From positions 1 to 26,092 of the forward strand of contig CANMEW010000004.1 in NCBI GenBank assembly GCA_947496905.1: a stretch of DNA of 26,092 bases, read 5' to 3'. Position 1 is the first letter of the stretch, and every line of letters starts with the position of its first letter. The stretch is from Rickettsiales bacterium (lineage in GTDB: Bacteria > Pseudomonadota > Alphaproteobacteria > Rickettsiales > UBA1997). This document shows positions 13,644 to 20,946 of this stretch, piece by piece. The translations under genes and the position numbers were made by a program. The notes beneath the pieces were generated by a model that ran no database searches, was not told the DNA's origin, and saw nothing but the letters and a program-made list of their open reading frames with translations.

Positions 13644-15607
13644 TAACTAAGGAGCATCAATTGTTTGAATGAGGAAATAAGAAAGAATCCAATCGCAATC
13701 ACGCCTAAAACCATCCACAAAGAATAATTGTAAATGTAGCCGGTTTGCAGCTTAGAAACTCTGCCTGACATCATTTTACAAAAATTAGCCGCAGCATTCG
13801 GAATGCCATCGACAAGCTTCACGTCAACAATTCTCCACAGAAAATCTCCGAGTTTTTTGGTCGGCTTAACCAAGGCCGCTTCGTAAATTTCATCAAAATA
13901 CCACTTGTTTAGAGACAGCTTATAGAGAGGCTGCAGCGCATTTGCTAATTTTTTTGGCAGGTCAGTTTTTACCAAATAAAAAACGTATGCCAAGGCAATT
14001 GCAACAACCCCAACAACGAGTGGAGAAATTTTTACCAGCAACGGTGCGTGATGAATTTCTTCAAGCAGCCCTCTCCTTCCCTCATTCACAAAAATTGCAC
14101 CATCGAAGAAATTTCCTTCCGCCGAAATCATGTGAAAAATATTGGAGCCCAAAAACCCCGCCGCAATTGAACCAAGGGCAAGAACAAAAAGCGGAATCAA
14201 CATTGGAAGTGGCGATTCATGCGCGTGATCAAAAGTGTTTTTACTAGCACGAGTCTTGCCGTGAAAAGTTAGGAACAGCAGACGCCAAGAATAGAATGCG
14301 GTAAGGAATGCAGCGGCAATTCCCATTGCGTAAGCTAGTTTTCCAACGTGACTTTCGGACATGAAGGCGGCTTCAAGAATAGCATCTTTAGAGTAGAATC
14401 CTGCGAATGGCGGAAAGCCCGCAAGCGCCAAAGAACCAATCCACATCATTGTGTAGGTGAAGGGAATTTTTTTCCAGATCCCGCCCATTTTCTGAATGTT
14501 TTGTTCGTGATGCATTGCATGAATTACGCTGCCAGCACCAAGAAAAAGTAGAGCTTTAAAAAAAGCGTGAGTCGCTAAGTGAAAAATTGCAGCCGAGTAA
14601 GCGGAAATTCCGCAAGCAAAAAACATGTAGCCCAGTTGTGAGCAAGTTGAATAGGCGATGATTTTTTTGATGTCGTTCTGAGTTAGGGCAATTGTCGCTG
14701 CAAATAGAGCGGTTGTGGCTCCAACCAGAGTTACTGTTGTCAGCGCGATTTCAGAATATTCAAAAATTGGCGAACAGCGCGCTACCAAAAATACTCCAGC
14801 AGTAACCATCGTTGCGGCGTGAATTAGTGCTGAGACTGGCGTTGGGCCTTCCATCGCATCAGCAAGCCAAACATGCAAAACAATCTGCGCTGACTTACCC
14901 ATCGCGCCGATGAAAAGCAAAATGCAGATCGCGTCAATCGAGCTAAACTCCGCACCAAAAAGTGTGAATTTGTCACTGAGATGATTGGCGACTTCGGCAA
15001 AAACTTTGGAATATTCAACGCTGCCGAAAGTGAGGTAGATTAGCGCGATGGCGATGATGAGTCCGAAATCTCCAACCCTGTTAGCGAGGAAGGCTTTGAT
15101 TGCCGCCGCATTGGCGGATTGTTTTTTAAACCAAAATCCGATGAGGAGGTAAGAGGCAACGCCAACACCTTCCCAACCAAAAAAAAGTTGCAAGAAATTG
15201 TCAGCGGTCACAAGTGCCAACATGAAAAATGTAAAGAGAGAGAGGTAAGACATGAAGCGCGCAATCGACTTGTCGCCATGCATGTAGGAGATGGAATAAA
15301 TGTGGACGAGGCTTGAAACAACGGTCACAACCACGAGCATGATTGCGGTGAGGGAGTCGAGTTTGAGAGACCAATTAGCGGAGAAATCTCCGGATGAAAT
15401 CCAGCTGACTAGAGCGACGGTTTCATTAATTTTATTTTGATGAACATCGGAAAAAACCATGAGCGCACAGGCTGCAGAAGATAAAAGCAGGGTGCTGGAA
15501 AAATATTGTGCAAATTTGTCAGAAAAATTTTTCGACAAAATTCGCGAAAAAATTCCAGAAAATAAAAATCCAAAAAGCGGTAAAAATACTGTGAGCTTAA
15601 GTAGCAT
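13643..15607 (-). CDS. nuoL: NADH-quinone oxidoreductase subunit L
   Basis: Membrane antiporter-like subunit of respiratory complex I that takes part in proton pumping. The start at 15607 gives 654 residues beginning MLLKLTVFLPLFGFLFSG, as expected; a longer in-frame start at 15703 would overlap the upstream lipoprotein gene and add a polar leader, so I reject it. Characteristic segments are FFGWEGVGVASYLLIGFWF, AFLANRVGDFGLIIAIAL, HVWLADAMEGPTPVSALIHA, ATMVTAGVFLVAR and TQNDIKKIIAYSTCSQLGYM. The C-terminal lateral helix region and final membrane span (WMVLGVIAIGFFLISSF) are present. No nuoK, nuoM or nuoN adjoins it. The stop overlaps the flavin reductase start. A terminator-like hairpin (15629-15652) separates it from the lipoprotein operon. 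Confidence 0.95.
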   Translation of the reverse strand: MLLKLTVFLPLFGFLFSGIFSRILSKNFSDKFAQYFSSTLLLSSAACALMVFSDVHQNKINETVALVSWISSGDFSANWSLKLDSLTAIMLVVVTVVSSLVHIYSISYMHGDKSIARFMSYLSLFTFFMLALVTADNFLQLFFGWEGVGVASYLLIGFWFKKQSANAAAIKAFLANRVGDFGLIIAIALIYLTFGSVEYSKVFAEVANHLSDKFTLFGAEFSSIDAICILLFIGAMGKSAQIVLHVWLADAMEGPTPVSALIHAATMVTAGVFLVARCSPIFEYSEIALTTVTLVGATTALFAATIALTQNDIKKIIAYSTCSQLGYMFFACGISAYSAAIFHLATHAFFKALLFLGAGSVIHAMHHEQNIQKMGGIWKKIPFTYTMMWIGSLALAGFPPFAGFYSKDAILEAAFMSESHVGKLAYAMGIAAAFLTAFYSWRLLFLTFHGKTRASKNTFDHAHESPLPMLIPLFVLALGSIAAGFLGSNIFHMISAEGNFFDGAIFVNEGRRGLLEEIHHAPLLVKISPLVVGVVAIALAYVFYLVKTDLPKKLANALQPLYKLSLNKWYFDEIYEAALVKPTKKLGDFLWRIVDVKLVDGIPNAAANFCKMMSGRVSKLQTGYIYNYSLWMVLGVIAIGFFLISSFKQLMLLS

Positions 15608-15628
15608 GAGATAAAAAATTAGATTTTT

Positions 15629-15652
15629 AAAAAAGCTTAAGGGCGCCCTTAA
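15629..15652 (-). terminator. Probable intrinsic terminator after the lipoprotein operon
   Basis: Read on the minus strand, the self-complementary TTAAGGGCGCCCTTAA (15637-15652) can form a six-base-pair stem with a GCGC loop and is followed by GC and a run of six T (15634-15629). It lies between the stop of the last lipoprotein gene and the nuoL start. The stem is short, so termination may be partial. Confidence 0.5.
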
Positions 15653-15659
15653 ATTTGAC

Positions 15660-16175
15660 CTACCATAATCCCGTAGATCCAATTCTCGTGTCACCCCTTC
15701 CATTCAACTTCCAAACGCTACCAAGATTGTGCGCTGCCGGATCGTAGCGCTCCGCACCCGGATTTGGAGGCGCCATACCAGCAGCTTGAGCAATACCTAC
15801 AACTGAGTGACGACAAAAAACATGAGCACCCCAAAAAATTGTATTGTAGTCACTAAAATTTCTCCTCACCTCATCCAAGTCATTCCAATTAACTTTTTTT
15901 AACTCTTTTTTGTAACGCTCCCTGATTTTCTCAATGTCTGGATTAGCTGAGGCGATGTCTGCATCTCTACTCCATCTGTAAACTGATTGATAAATTGATG
16001 TTCCGAATTGCGTTCCCAATCCAGACTGACAGCCATGAATCCAACCCAGTTCGTAACCTGGTGTGCCACCTTTTGGCATTTGCCGAAAAAGCACCCAACC
16101 CATTGGCTTGTACCAATTCTCTACGCAAGAAGTGAGGGAGAAAATTAAGAGAATTAGGAGAGTTTTTTTTAACAT
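15660..16175 (-). CDS. Paralogous lipoprotein D (fourth gene of the cluster)
   Basis: A 171-residue predicted lipoprotein of unrecognised function. Residues 1-17 are a lipoprotein signal (MLKKTLLILLIFSLTSC, lipid-anchor Cys17). The family motif is PKGGTPGYELGWIHGCQSGL (Cys49), and the second half-motif is DYNTIFWGAHVFC (Cys121). Between the two there is an extra charged segment (about 72-108, including IEKIRERYKKELKKVNW), so its Cys2-Cys3 spacing is 72 residues instead of 41-45 in the paralogs. The C-terminal tail (125-171) is rich in Gly, Pro and Ala. These are the only three cysteines. It starts three bases after the preceding paralog stops, so it belongs to the same operon, and a hairpin with T-run follows the stop. 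Confidence 0.8.
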   Translation of the reverse strand: MLKKTLLILLIFSLTSCVENWYKPMGWVLFRQMPKGGTPGYELGWIHGCQSGLGTQFGTSIYQSVYRWSRDADIASANPDIEKIRERYKKELKKVNWNDLDEVRRNFSDYNTIFWGAHVFCRHSVVGIAQAAGMAPPNPGAERYDPAAHNLGSVWKLNGRGDTRIGSTGLW

Positions 16176-16178
16176 TTG

Positions 16179-16724
16179 CTACTGCCCAAATAATTGACCT
16201 TTTGAGCCGCCTGCCCAAAGCGGGTTTGCTGAAAATGCACCACCGCCACTACCGCCACTTAAAAGATCAAAATTTCCATCAATACTAGCCCCACCACTAA
16301 CTACATCCATTGGACTACTGCCAAACATTCCACCCCAAGCAACTCCCATGTCGGCAGTTGTCATGTCAAAAACACCGTAACCACTGGCGGCGCCTGATGG
16401 GTTGAGATAACGATCAAAAGATGCCATTGGAGCAGTACCCATAATATTTTGAAGACACCAAGTGTAGCCACGAGAATGGCCAAAACGATATTCGGGATTA
16501 CCAATCATTTTTGGATCGTAACGGTAACCGTAGCGATTGCGGTAAAAAACGTTACCACGAGAGTAAAGAACGGTGGAGCAGCCATCTTTAAAGCCCTGCT
16601 GAAATGTAGGAGGACCATCCGGTATTTTTATGCCAGACCATTTAAAAAGCGGAGTTGCTGCGCCACTAAACCATTGGCAACTACTTAACATAAAAAGTAG
16701 GAGTGAAATAAAAAAAAATCTCAT
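16179..16724 (-). CDS. Paralogous lipoprotein C (third gene of the cluster)
   Basis: A 181-residue predicted lipoprotein. The start at 16724 (MRFFFISLLLFMLSSC) gives a clean signal peptide with Cys16 as lipid anchor and overlaps the previous stop as TGATG, with GAGGTG just upstream; the longer frame start at 16754 would spoil the signal. The family motif is IPDGPPTFQQGFKDGC (Cys49), followed by NVFYRNRYGYRYDPKM, then NPEYRFGHSRGYTWC (Cys90). No other cysteine occurs. Residues ~100-181 form a Gly/Ser/Ala-rich tail (SGGSGGGAFSANPLWAGG) that the two upstream paralogs lack and that may be disordered or surface-exposed. Function unknown. Outer-membrane or periplasmic anchoring is inferred from the lipobox. 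Confidence 0.82.
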   Translation of the reverse strand: MRFFFISLLLFMLSSCQWFSGAATPLFKWSGIKIPDGPPTFQQGFKDGCSTVLYSRGNVFYRNRYGYRYDPKMIGNPEYRFGHSRGYTWCLQNIMGTAPMASFDRYLNPSGAASGYGVFDMTTADMGVAWGGMFGSSPMDVVSGGASIDGNFDLLSGGSGGGAFSANPLWAGGSKGQLFGQ

Positions 16725-17083
16725 CACCTCATTCCACCAAATGTTGAACCCCAAATAGAGCTATTTTGCTTAACCCAATCCGTTCGGTAGCAAAACCAAA
16801 AAGCATTTCCCCAAGCAGTTTTATATTCTGGAGAACCAGTCATTTTGTAGCCATCAACGGCATTGTTGCGGTAAAATATTTGGTAAAAAGTATTACTTCC
16901 GCCAGCCATTCCAACTTCACAGCCATCATCCCAACCTTTTTTAAACTCCGGAGAAACTTCCCCGTCTTTAAATTCCATTCTCGTGTTCGCCCTTTCCGGA
17001 AGAAAGTTCGCCATTCTTTTTTGACAAGCTGAAGTCAGCAACAAAGAGGCAACTGCTGCGATTATTAAAATAAAATTTTTCAT
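16724..17083 (-). CDS. Paralogous lipoprotein B (second gene of the cluster)
   Basis: A 119-residue predicted lipoprotein. Signal peptide MKNFILIIAAVASLLLTSAC ends at the lipid-anchor Cys20. The family motif reads VSPEFKKGWDDGCEVGMAGG (Cys55), then NTFYQIFYRNNAVDGYKMTG, then SPEYKTAWGNAFWFC (Cys98). These are its only cysteines, so Cys55 and Cys98 could pair in the periplasm. It begins 12 bp after the first paralog's stop and its own TGA overlaps the next start. The arrangement of two Tyr/Trp/Gly repeats each ending in Cys suggests an ancient internal duplication within each protein. No function can be assigned. Confidence 0.82.
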   Translation of the reverse strand: MKNFILIIAAVASLLLTSACQKRMANFLPERANTRMEFKDGEVSPEFKKGWDDGCEVGMAGGSNTFYQIFYRNNAVDGYKMTGSPEYKTAWGNAFWFCYRTDWVKQNSSIWGSTFGGMR

Positions 17084-17095
17084 TCAGAGGCTATT

Positions 17096-17440
17096 CTAAT
17101 CGAGTGGTGCAAATTTTGTAGCATGCCTCTTTGTAAATTCGTCGACTGTAAGCATGCAAGCAAACCACGCCTGCCCCCAGCCGGTTTGGTACATCGGGTC
17201 ATGAGTGTAGGCTCCGCTGCCAAATGTTGGTCCCGCTCCTGTTTGGTAAACTGAAGCATTGGCAAATAATTTTGCACCCAAAGCACTTTTACATCCAGCA
17301 TGCCAACCCGCTTTGTATTCCGGCGGACCATCTGGCACCGCCAACTCCATTGTAATTGGCTGGTAGAAACCAAAACTTTCTGGCATGCGACAGGATGATG
17401 TGATTAGTAGCGCTAGCAGGATTATTAAGATTTTTCTCAT
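17096..17440 (-). CDS. Paralogous lipoprotein A (first gene of the cluster)
   Basis: A 114-residue predicted lipoprotein. Signal peptide MRKILIILLALLITSSC, lipid anchor Cys17. Family motif VPDGPPEYKAGWHAGCKSAL (Cys50), then a variable Gly/Ala-rich middle, then DPMYQTGWGQAWFAC (Cys95). No other cysteines. First of four tandem paralogs read leftward (17440 to 15660) with spacings of 12, -1 and 3 bp. An 11-bp stem (17442-17452 / 17480-17490) ends one base before the ATG and may occlude ribosome binding. dnaJ lies 97 bp upstream on the same strand, so the cluster could be read from the dnaJ promoter unless the GC-rich hairpins in between stop transcription. Confidence 0.82.
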   Translation of the reverse strand: MRKILIILLALLITSSCRMPESFGFYQPITMELAVPDGPPEYKAGWHAGCKSALGAKLFANASVYQTGAGPTFGSGAYTHDPMYQTGWGQAWFACMLTVDEFTKRHATKFAPLD

Positions 17441-17441
17441 T

Positions 17442-17490
17442 GTACCGAATCCAATTCAACATACCAAACTCTTTTTATCGGATTCGGTAC
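17442..17490 (-). promoter_or_regulatory. Stem-loop directly before the lipoprotein operon start
   Basis: GTACCGAATCC (17442-17452) is the exact reverse complement of GGATTCGGTAC (17480-17490). In the RNA of the minus strand, the downstream arm ends one nucleotide before the AUG of lipoprotein A, so the weak GGA that could serve as ribosome-binding site would be inside the stem. A translational control role is inference. Confidence 0.55.
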
Positions 17491-17496
17491 GGGGTT

Positions 17497-17529
17497 CCCC
17501 GCGTAGCGCGGGGCGCCGCTCATGCGGCG
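17497..17529. repeat. Two adjacent GC-rich hairpins after dnaJ
   Basis: CCCCGCG/CGCGGGG (17497-17503 / 17507-17513) and CGCCGC/GCGGCG (17514-17519 / 17524-17529) form back-to-back stems with loops of three and four bases, in contrast to the A/T-rich surroundings. They begin nine bases after the dnaJ stop. No T-run follows the stems on the minus strand, so they may protect the dnaJ 3' end or attenuate readthrough, or be a REP-like insertion. Confidence 0.65.
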
Positions 17530-17537
17530 TTAAGAAT

Positions 17538-18677
17538 TTAACTAAAAAGATCGCTTACCTTCTTAAAAAAACCATCCGACTTCGGATTGTTCGCCTTGTT
17601 CTGCATGAGTCTGTCCAACTTTTGTAGCAACTCACGCTCCTCTTGCAAAAGCTTCACCGGCGTTTCGATGTTGATCTTTGCGTACATGTCTCCCCTTCTA
17701 CCACCAGAATTGATGACGCTCATGCCTTTTGATTTTAAACGCAGCTGATCGCCATTTTGAGCACCTTCCGGAATTTGTAATTTTGCCTTCACGCCATCGA
17801 TGGTTGGGATTTCAATCGCACCGCCAAGAGCCGCCATTGTGAAGCGGATCGGCACTTCAAAATGAATGTCATCACCTTTGCGAGTGAAGAACTGATGTTT
17901 ACGAATGGAGAGGTAAACATAGAGGTCTCCCGCCCTGCCACCACGCTGCCCAGCCTCACCCTCACCCGCCAAACGAATTCTGCTTCCCTCTTCAACACCT
18001 GCCGGAATTTTAACCGAGAGAGTTTTTTCTTTATTCGCCCTACCCTCACCACGACAGGTTTTGCACGGATTTTTAATTACCTGACCAGAACCAGAACAAC
18101 TTGTGCAAGCACGCTCAACAATGAAGAAACCTTGCTGCGCACGCACTTTTCCGGCGCCTTTGCAAGTTCCGCAGGTGCTGGCTTTTTCTCCATTTTGCGA
18201 ACCAGCTCCTTTGCATGAATCGCAAGTTGATGGAATTGTAAAAGTTATTTTTTCTGAAGTGCCCCTGAAAGCCTCTTCCAATGAAATTTCTAAATTGTAG
18301 CGGATGTCTGAACCGGGCTGCGCTGCGCTTCTTTTTTTAGTCTGACGACCACCACCCATGTCACCGAAAATGTCGGAAAAATTACTGAAAATGTCGTTGA
18401 AGTCGAATCCTTCAAAGACTTGCCCATGATGACCTCCAGCTCCACCACCTTGCTCAAAAGCCTGATGTCCAAATTTGTCGTAAGCAGCTTTTTTCTGGTC
18501 ATCCTTCAAAATTTCGTAAGCCTCAGTTGCCTCCTTAAACTTAGCTTCAGATGCCTTGTCACCAGGGTTGCGATCGGGATGGTACTGCATCGCCAACTTG
18601 CGGTAACTTTTTTTAATGTCGTCCGCTGAAGCATTTTTTGAAACACCAAGAATGTCGTAATAGTCTCGCTTACTCAT
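17538..18677 (-). CDS. dnaJ: Chaperone protein DnaJ
   Basis: Hsp40 co-chaperone that delivers unfolded clients to DnaK and stimulates its ATPase. Complete type I layout over 379 residues: J domain (1-70) with HPD at 33-35, Gly/Phe-rich region (about 76-110), zinc-binding domain with four CxxCxGxG repeats starting at 152, 169, 191 and 205, and the C-terminal substrate-binding domains. dnaK is not adjacent in the window; upstream is the broken oxygenase gene. A 40-bp degenerate family-A repeat sits just before the start (18693-18731), in the space where a promoter would lie. No Shine-Dalgarno core precedes the ATG. Confidence 0.97.
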   Translation of the reverse strand: MSKRDYYDILGVSKNASADDIKKSYRKLAMQYHPDRNPGDKASEAKFKEATEAYEILKDDQKKAAYDKFGHQAFEQGGGAGGHHGQVFEGFDFNDIFSNFSDIFGDMGGGRQTKKRSAAQPGSDIRYNLEISLEEAFRGTSEKITFTIPSTCDSCKGAGSQNGEKASTCGTCKGAGKVRAQQGFFIVERACTSCSGSGQVIKNPCKTCRGEGRANKEKTLSVKIPAGVEEGSRIRLAGEGEAGQRGGRAGDLYVYLSIRKHQFFTRKGDDIHFEVPIRFTMAALGGAIEIPTIDGVKAKLQIPEGAQNGDQLRLKSKGMSVINSGGRRGDMYAKINIETPVKLLQEERELLQKLDRLMQNKANNPKSDGFFKKVSDLFS

Positions 18678-18692
18678 GTTTTAAAAAAATTT

Positions 18693-18731
18693 GGAAACCT
18701 CTGCAAAACCTAGATTTTTCAGAGATTTCTT
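18693..18731. repeat. Short degenerate family-A palindrome upstream of dnaJ
   Basis: GGAAACCTCTGCAAAACCTA at 18693-18712 resembles the left terminus of the family-A elements, and TTTTTCAGAGATTTCTT after it resembles the right terminus, with nothing between them. It looks like an internally deleted element, now a ~39-bp imperfect palindrome in the dnaJ leader region. Confidence 0.6.
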
Positions 18732-18754
18732 TGGTGTGAATAGAAAAAATTTAA

Positions 18755-19765
18755 CTACTTAGATTTACCATGCGTCAGCACGACCTGTGACACTTCTCTA
18801 ATTTCTGTACCAAGAGGAGAACCTTGCGCCACCTCCACTAAACCCTTAGCTACCGACTCGCAAAAGTAGGATCTCAGCAGGGTGCGCTTGCCAACATCGC
18901 CACTGGCCAAGCTTTCTCTGCCATGTAGACATTGAAGATTTTTTATAAAAAGAATATCTCCTGTTTTTATATTAAATGATTCCATTTCTCCGCTATTCCA
19001 CATGTCACTCACGACAGTAAGTAGATTATTTACTGCCACATCAACCGACTCTCTGGAAATATTTTTACCATCAAAATTGTAATATAAACCATTGATGTCG
19101 CAGTCAAAATTCATGCAAAGCACACCATTTTTTCGAAAAAAAATTTCAGAAAATACATCCCTGTCTCGCAGAACATTATTCCATCCGAAAAGCGGCATTT
19201 CTAACACCTCTCTCACTTCCATTGAAAGCCTTCCATAAATTTTATCAGCCTCAAAAACAAAAGTCTTAGCCACTCCATTTGATTCAATTCCCGCTAATGA
19301 AAATAAATCTACAGGCTCTTTCCTCAGCAGCTGATCATTGTGAGGAAGTAACTCAGAACAATTGTCCGTAGATTCCAACTCAAACTGAGTTTTAATATTT
19401 TGATCGTCTAACAACTTGTACCCAAGCTTTCCCGCAAAAGATCAAGCAAAATATTCTGCAGCCTTCCTTTCGAAAGGAGCCCCAGATAAAAACATCGCAG
19501 TAATTTTTGAATCGGAGCCAAAAGCTTCCATCCCTCTCAGGAATATCTTTGAACTTTCATCTCCATCATTAGCAGCTTTCTGCAAACGATTGTGAACTTC
19601 CCTACTAAGCACTTTGAGTCCTGCATCTGTAGCAGGCTTCACCCTTACTCCATTTGATTCAGAAAGAGCCTCTGTAAATTGTTTTGATAATTGCGGCGGA
19701 ACCTGAGCGGAGATGGTGGAGAATAATCTTGTGACTCTCTCAACATGCCAAGGCACTATTCTCAT
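18755..19765 (-). pseudogene. TauD/clavaminate-synthase-like Fe(II)/2OG oxygenase split by one in-frame TGA
   Basis: Read from 19765, codons 1-107 (MRIVPWHVERVTRLF... ending AAEYFA) are followed by TGA at 19444-19442, and the same frame then runs on to 18755. The second part has family hallmarks: LPHNDQLL gives the HxD metal pair (codons 142 and 144 of the joined frame), NLQCLHGRESL the second histidine (codon 281), and KRTLLRSYF the 2-oxoglutarate-binding arginine region. The first part supplies the N-terminus expected of clavaminate synthase/asparagine-oxygenase-like enzymes (SSKIFLRGMEAF). Neither half alone is a full enzyme, although a TTG at 19414 could restart translation. The start overlaps the rseP stop as ATGA. 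Nonsense-mutated pseudogene is the simplest reading; readthrough or sequencing error remain possible. Confidence 0.75.
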
Positions 19766-20874
19766 AAATTTATCAATTGCTTGATGTCATTAAAAGTGGT
19801 AAGAAGCATGAGCGCCAGAACCAAGCTCAAACCAATTTGGAAGCCAAGTTGTTGTACTTTTTGCGGCAAAGCTTTTCCACGAATTGCCTCAATCAAATAA
19901 TAAAATAAATGCCCGCCGTCAAGTACTGGAACCGGAAGTAAATTCATCACACCCAAATTTACCGAGATCATCGCCATGAACCACAGCACCGCGGAAAGAC
20001 CAATGTCAACGGTTTTGCCGGAATATTGAGCAATTTTTATTGGACCGCCAAGCTCTTTTACCGAACGCTTTCCGGTGATTAATTCACCCAATGCTTTAAA
20101 AATCGCGCCAGAAATGCGGTAAGTTTCTTGACCACCTTCAACAAAACTTTGTCCTAAATTTAAATCTTGATGAGAGGTGATTGATGCGCTAACGCCAAGC
20201 GTTGGGACATTTACCTCATCACCAAAAAAATCTTTTCTACTTTGAATTTTAGGCGCGATTTTTTTCTCAAAAATTTCCTCACCGCGCTTAATTTTAAAAA
20301 TTAATTCTCCGCCAAAACTTCCCGCCACCGCTTCACGCACATTGTCAAAATCCTTAATTTCCCTCCCATCAATCGCCAAAATCTCGTCACTTTTTTTTAA
20401 GCCAGATTCAAATGCTGCGCTTTGAGGCAATACTTCCTCAACAATTGGCAGCACTGTGTTCAGACCGTTTTGATGAAACAAAAAAGTAAAAATAAAAACT
20501 GCTAAAATAAAATTAGCCACTGGCCCCGCTACCACGATTGCCATACGCTGGTAAACATTTTTTCCCACAAAAGATTTTTTTCTTTCCTCAGTTGACATGC
20601 TGCTAATCGCCTCTGCGTCAGGCATCGAGGCACCATTTTTGTCACCAAACATCTTTACGTAACCACCAAAAGGAAGGAGACAAATTTTCCACTGCGTACC
20701 TTTTTTGTCGGTGAATCCACAAAGCTTTCGACCGAAGCCAATGGCGAATTCTTCAACCGCAACCCCACACAAACGAGCCACATAAAAATGCCCAAATTCG
20801 TGAATGAACACGATCAAGGAAATGATGAAAATAAAGGAAAAAAAATTGTGTAGAATCAGTTGAGCTAGCTGCAT
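19762..20874 (-). CDS. rseP: RIP metalloprotease RseP (site-2 protease)
   Basis: Inner-membrane zinc protease that cleaves membrane-embedded substrates such as anti-sigma factors or leftover signal peptides. Zinc-binding HEFGH is at residues 25-29 in the first membrane helix, and the third ligand lies in NLLPVPVLDGGHL (311-323). A PDZ domain spans roughly 135-210 (PQSAAFESGLKKSDEILAID). At 370 residues it is shorter than the 450-residue E. coli protein and appears to have one PDZ domain, as in many alphaproteobacteria. The usual neighbours dxr and bamA are absent: a restriction island lies 72 bp upstream and the oxygenase remnant overlaps downstream by 4 bp. Confidence 0.94.
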   Translation of the reverse strand: MQLAQLILHNFFSFIFIISLIVFIHEFGHFYVARLCGVAVEEFAIGFGRKLCGFTDKKGTQWKICLLPFGGYVKMFGDKNGASMPDAEAISSMSTEERKKSFVGKNVYQRMAIVVAGPVANFILAVFIFTFLFHQNGLNTVLPIVEEVLPQSAAFESGLKKSDEILAIDGREIKDFDNVREAVAGSFGGELIFKIKRGEEIFEKKIAPKIQSRKDFFGDEVNVPTLGVSASITSHQDLNLGQSFVEGGQETYRISGAIFKALGELITGKRSVKELGGPIKIAQYSGKTVDIGLSAVLWFMAMISVNLGVMNLLPVPVLDGGHLFYYLIEAIRGKALPQKVQQLGFQIGLSLVLALMLLTTFNDIKQLINL

Positions 20875-20946
20875 GAGGTAAATGTTGGAGGGTTTCTAAA
20901 ATTTTTTAGAGGCTAGAGCGTTTCTACGCACGTTGGCAAGAGGATG

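Noticed and set aside
15608..15703. Longer N-terminus for NuoL
   Set aside because: The added 32 residues are polar, overlap the lipoprotein D gene and cross the hairpin; NuoL proteins normally begin with a hydrophobic helix as at 15607.
19442..19444. TGA in the oxygenase gene as a selenocysteine codon
   Set aside because: A small CTTTT-GCGG-GAAAG hairpin follows at once, but it is too short for a convincing bacterial SECIS, and the family is not known for selenoproteins. TGA acts as a normal stop in other genes here (rseP, lipoprotein B).
20895..20910. Hairpin after hsdR as terminator
   Set aside because: TCTAAAATTTTTTAGA pairs only through A-T bases with almost no loop and no separate T-run.
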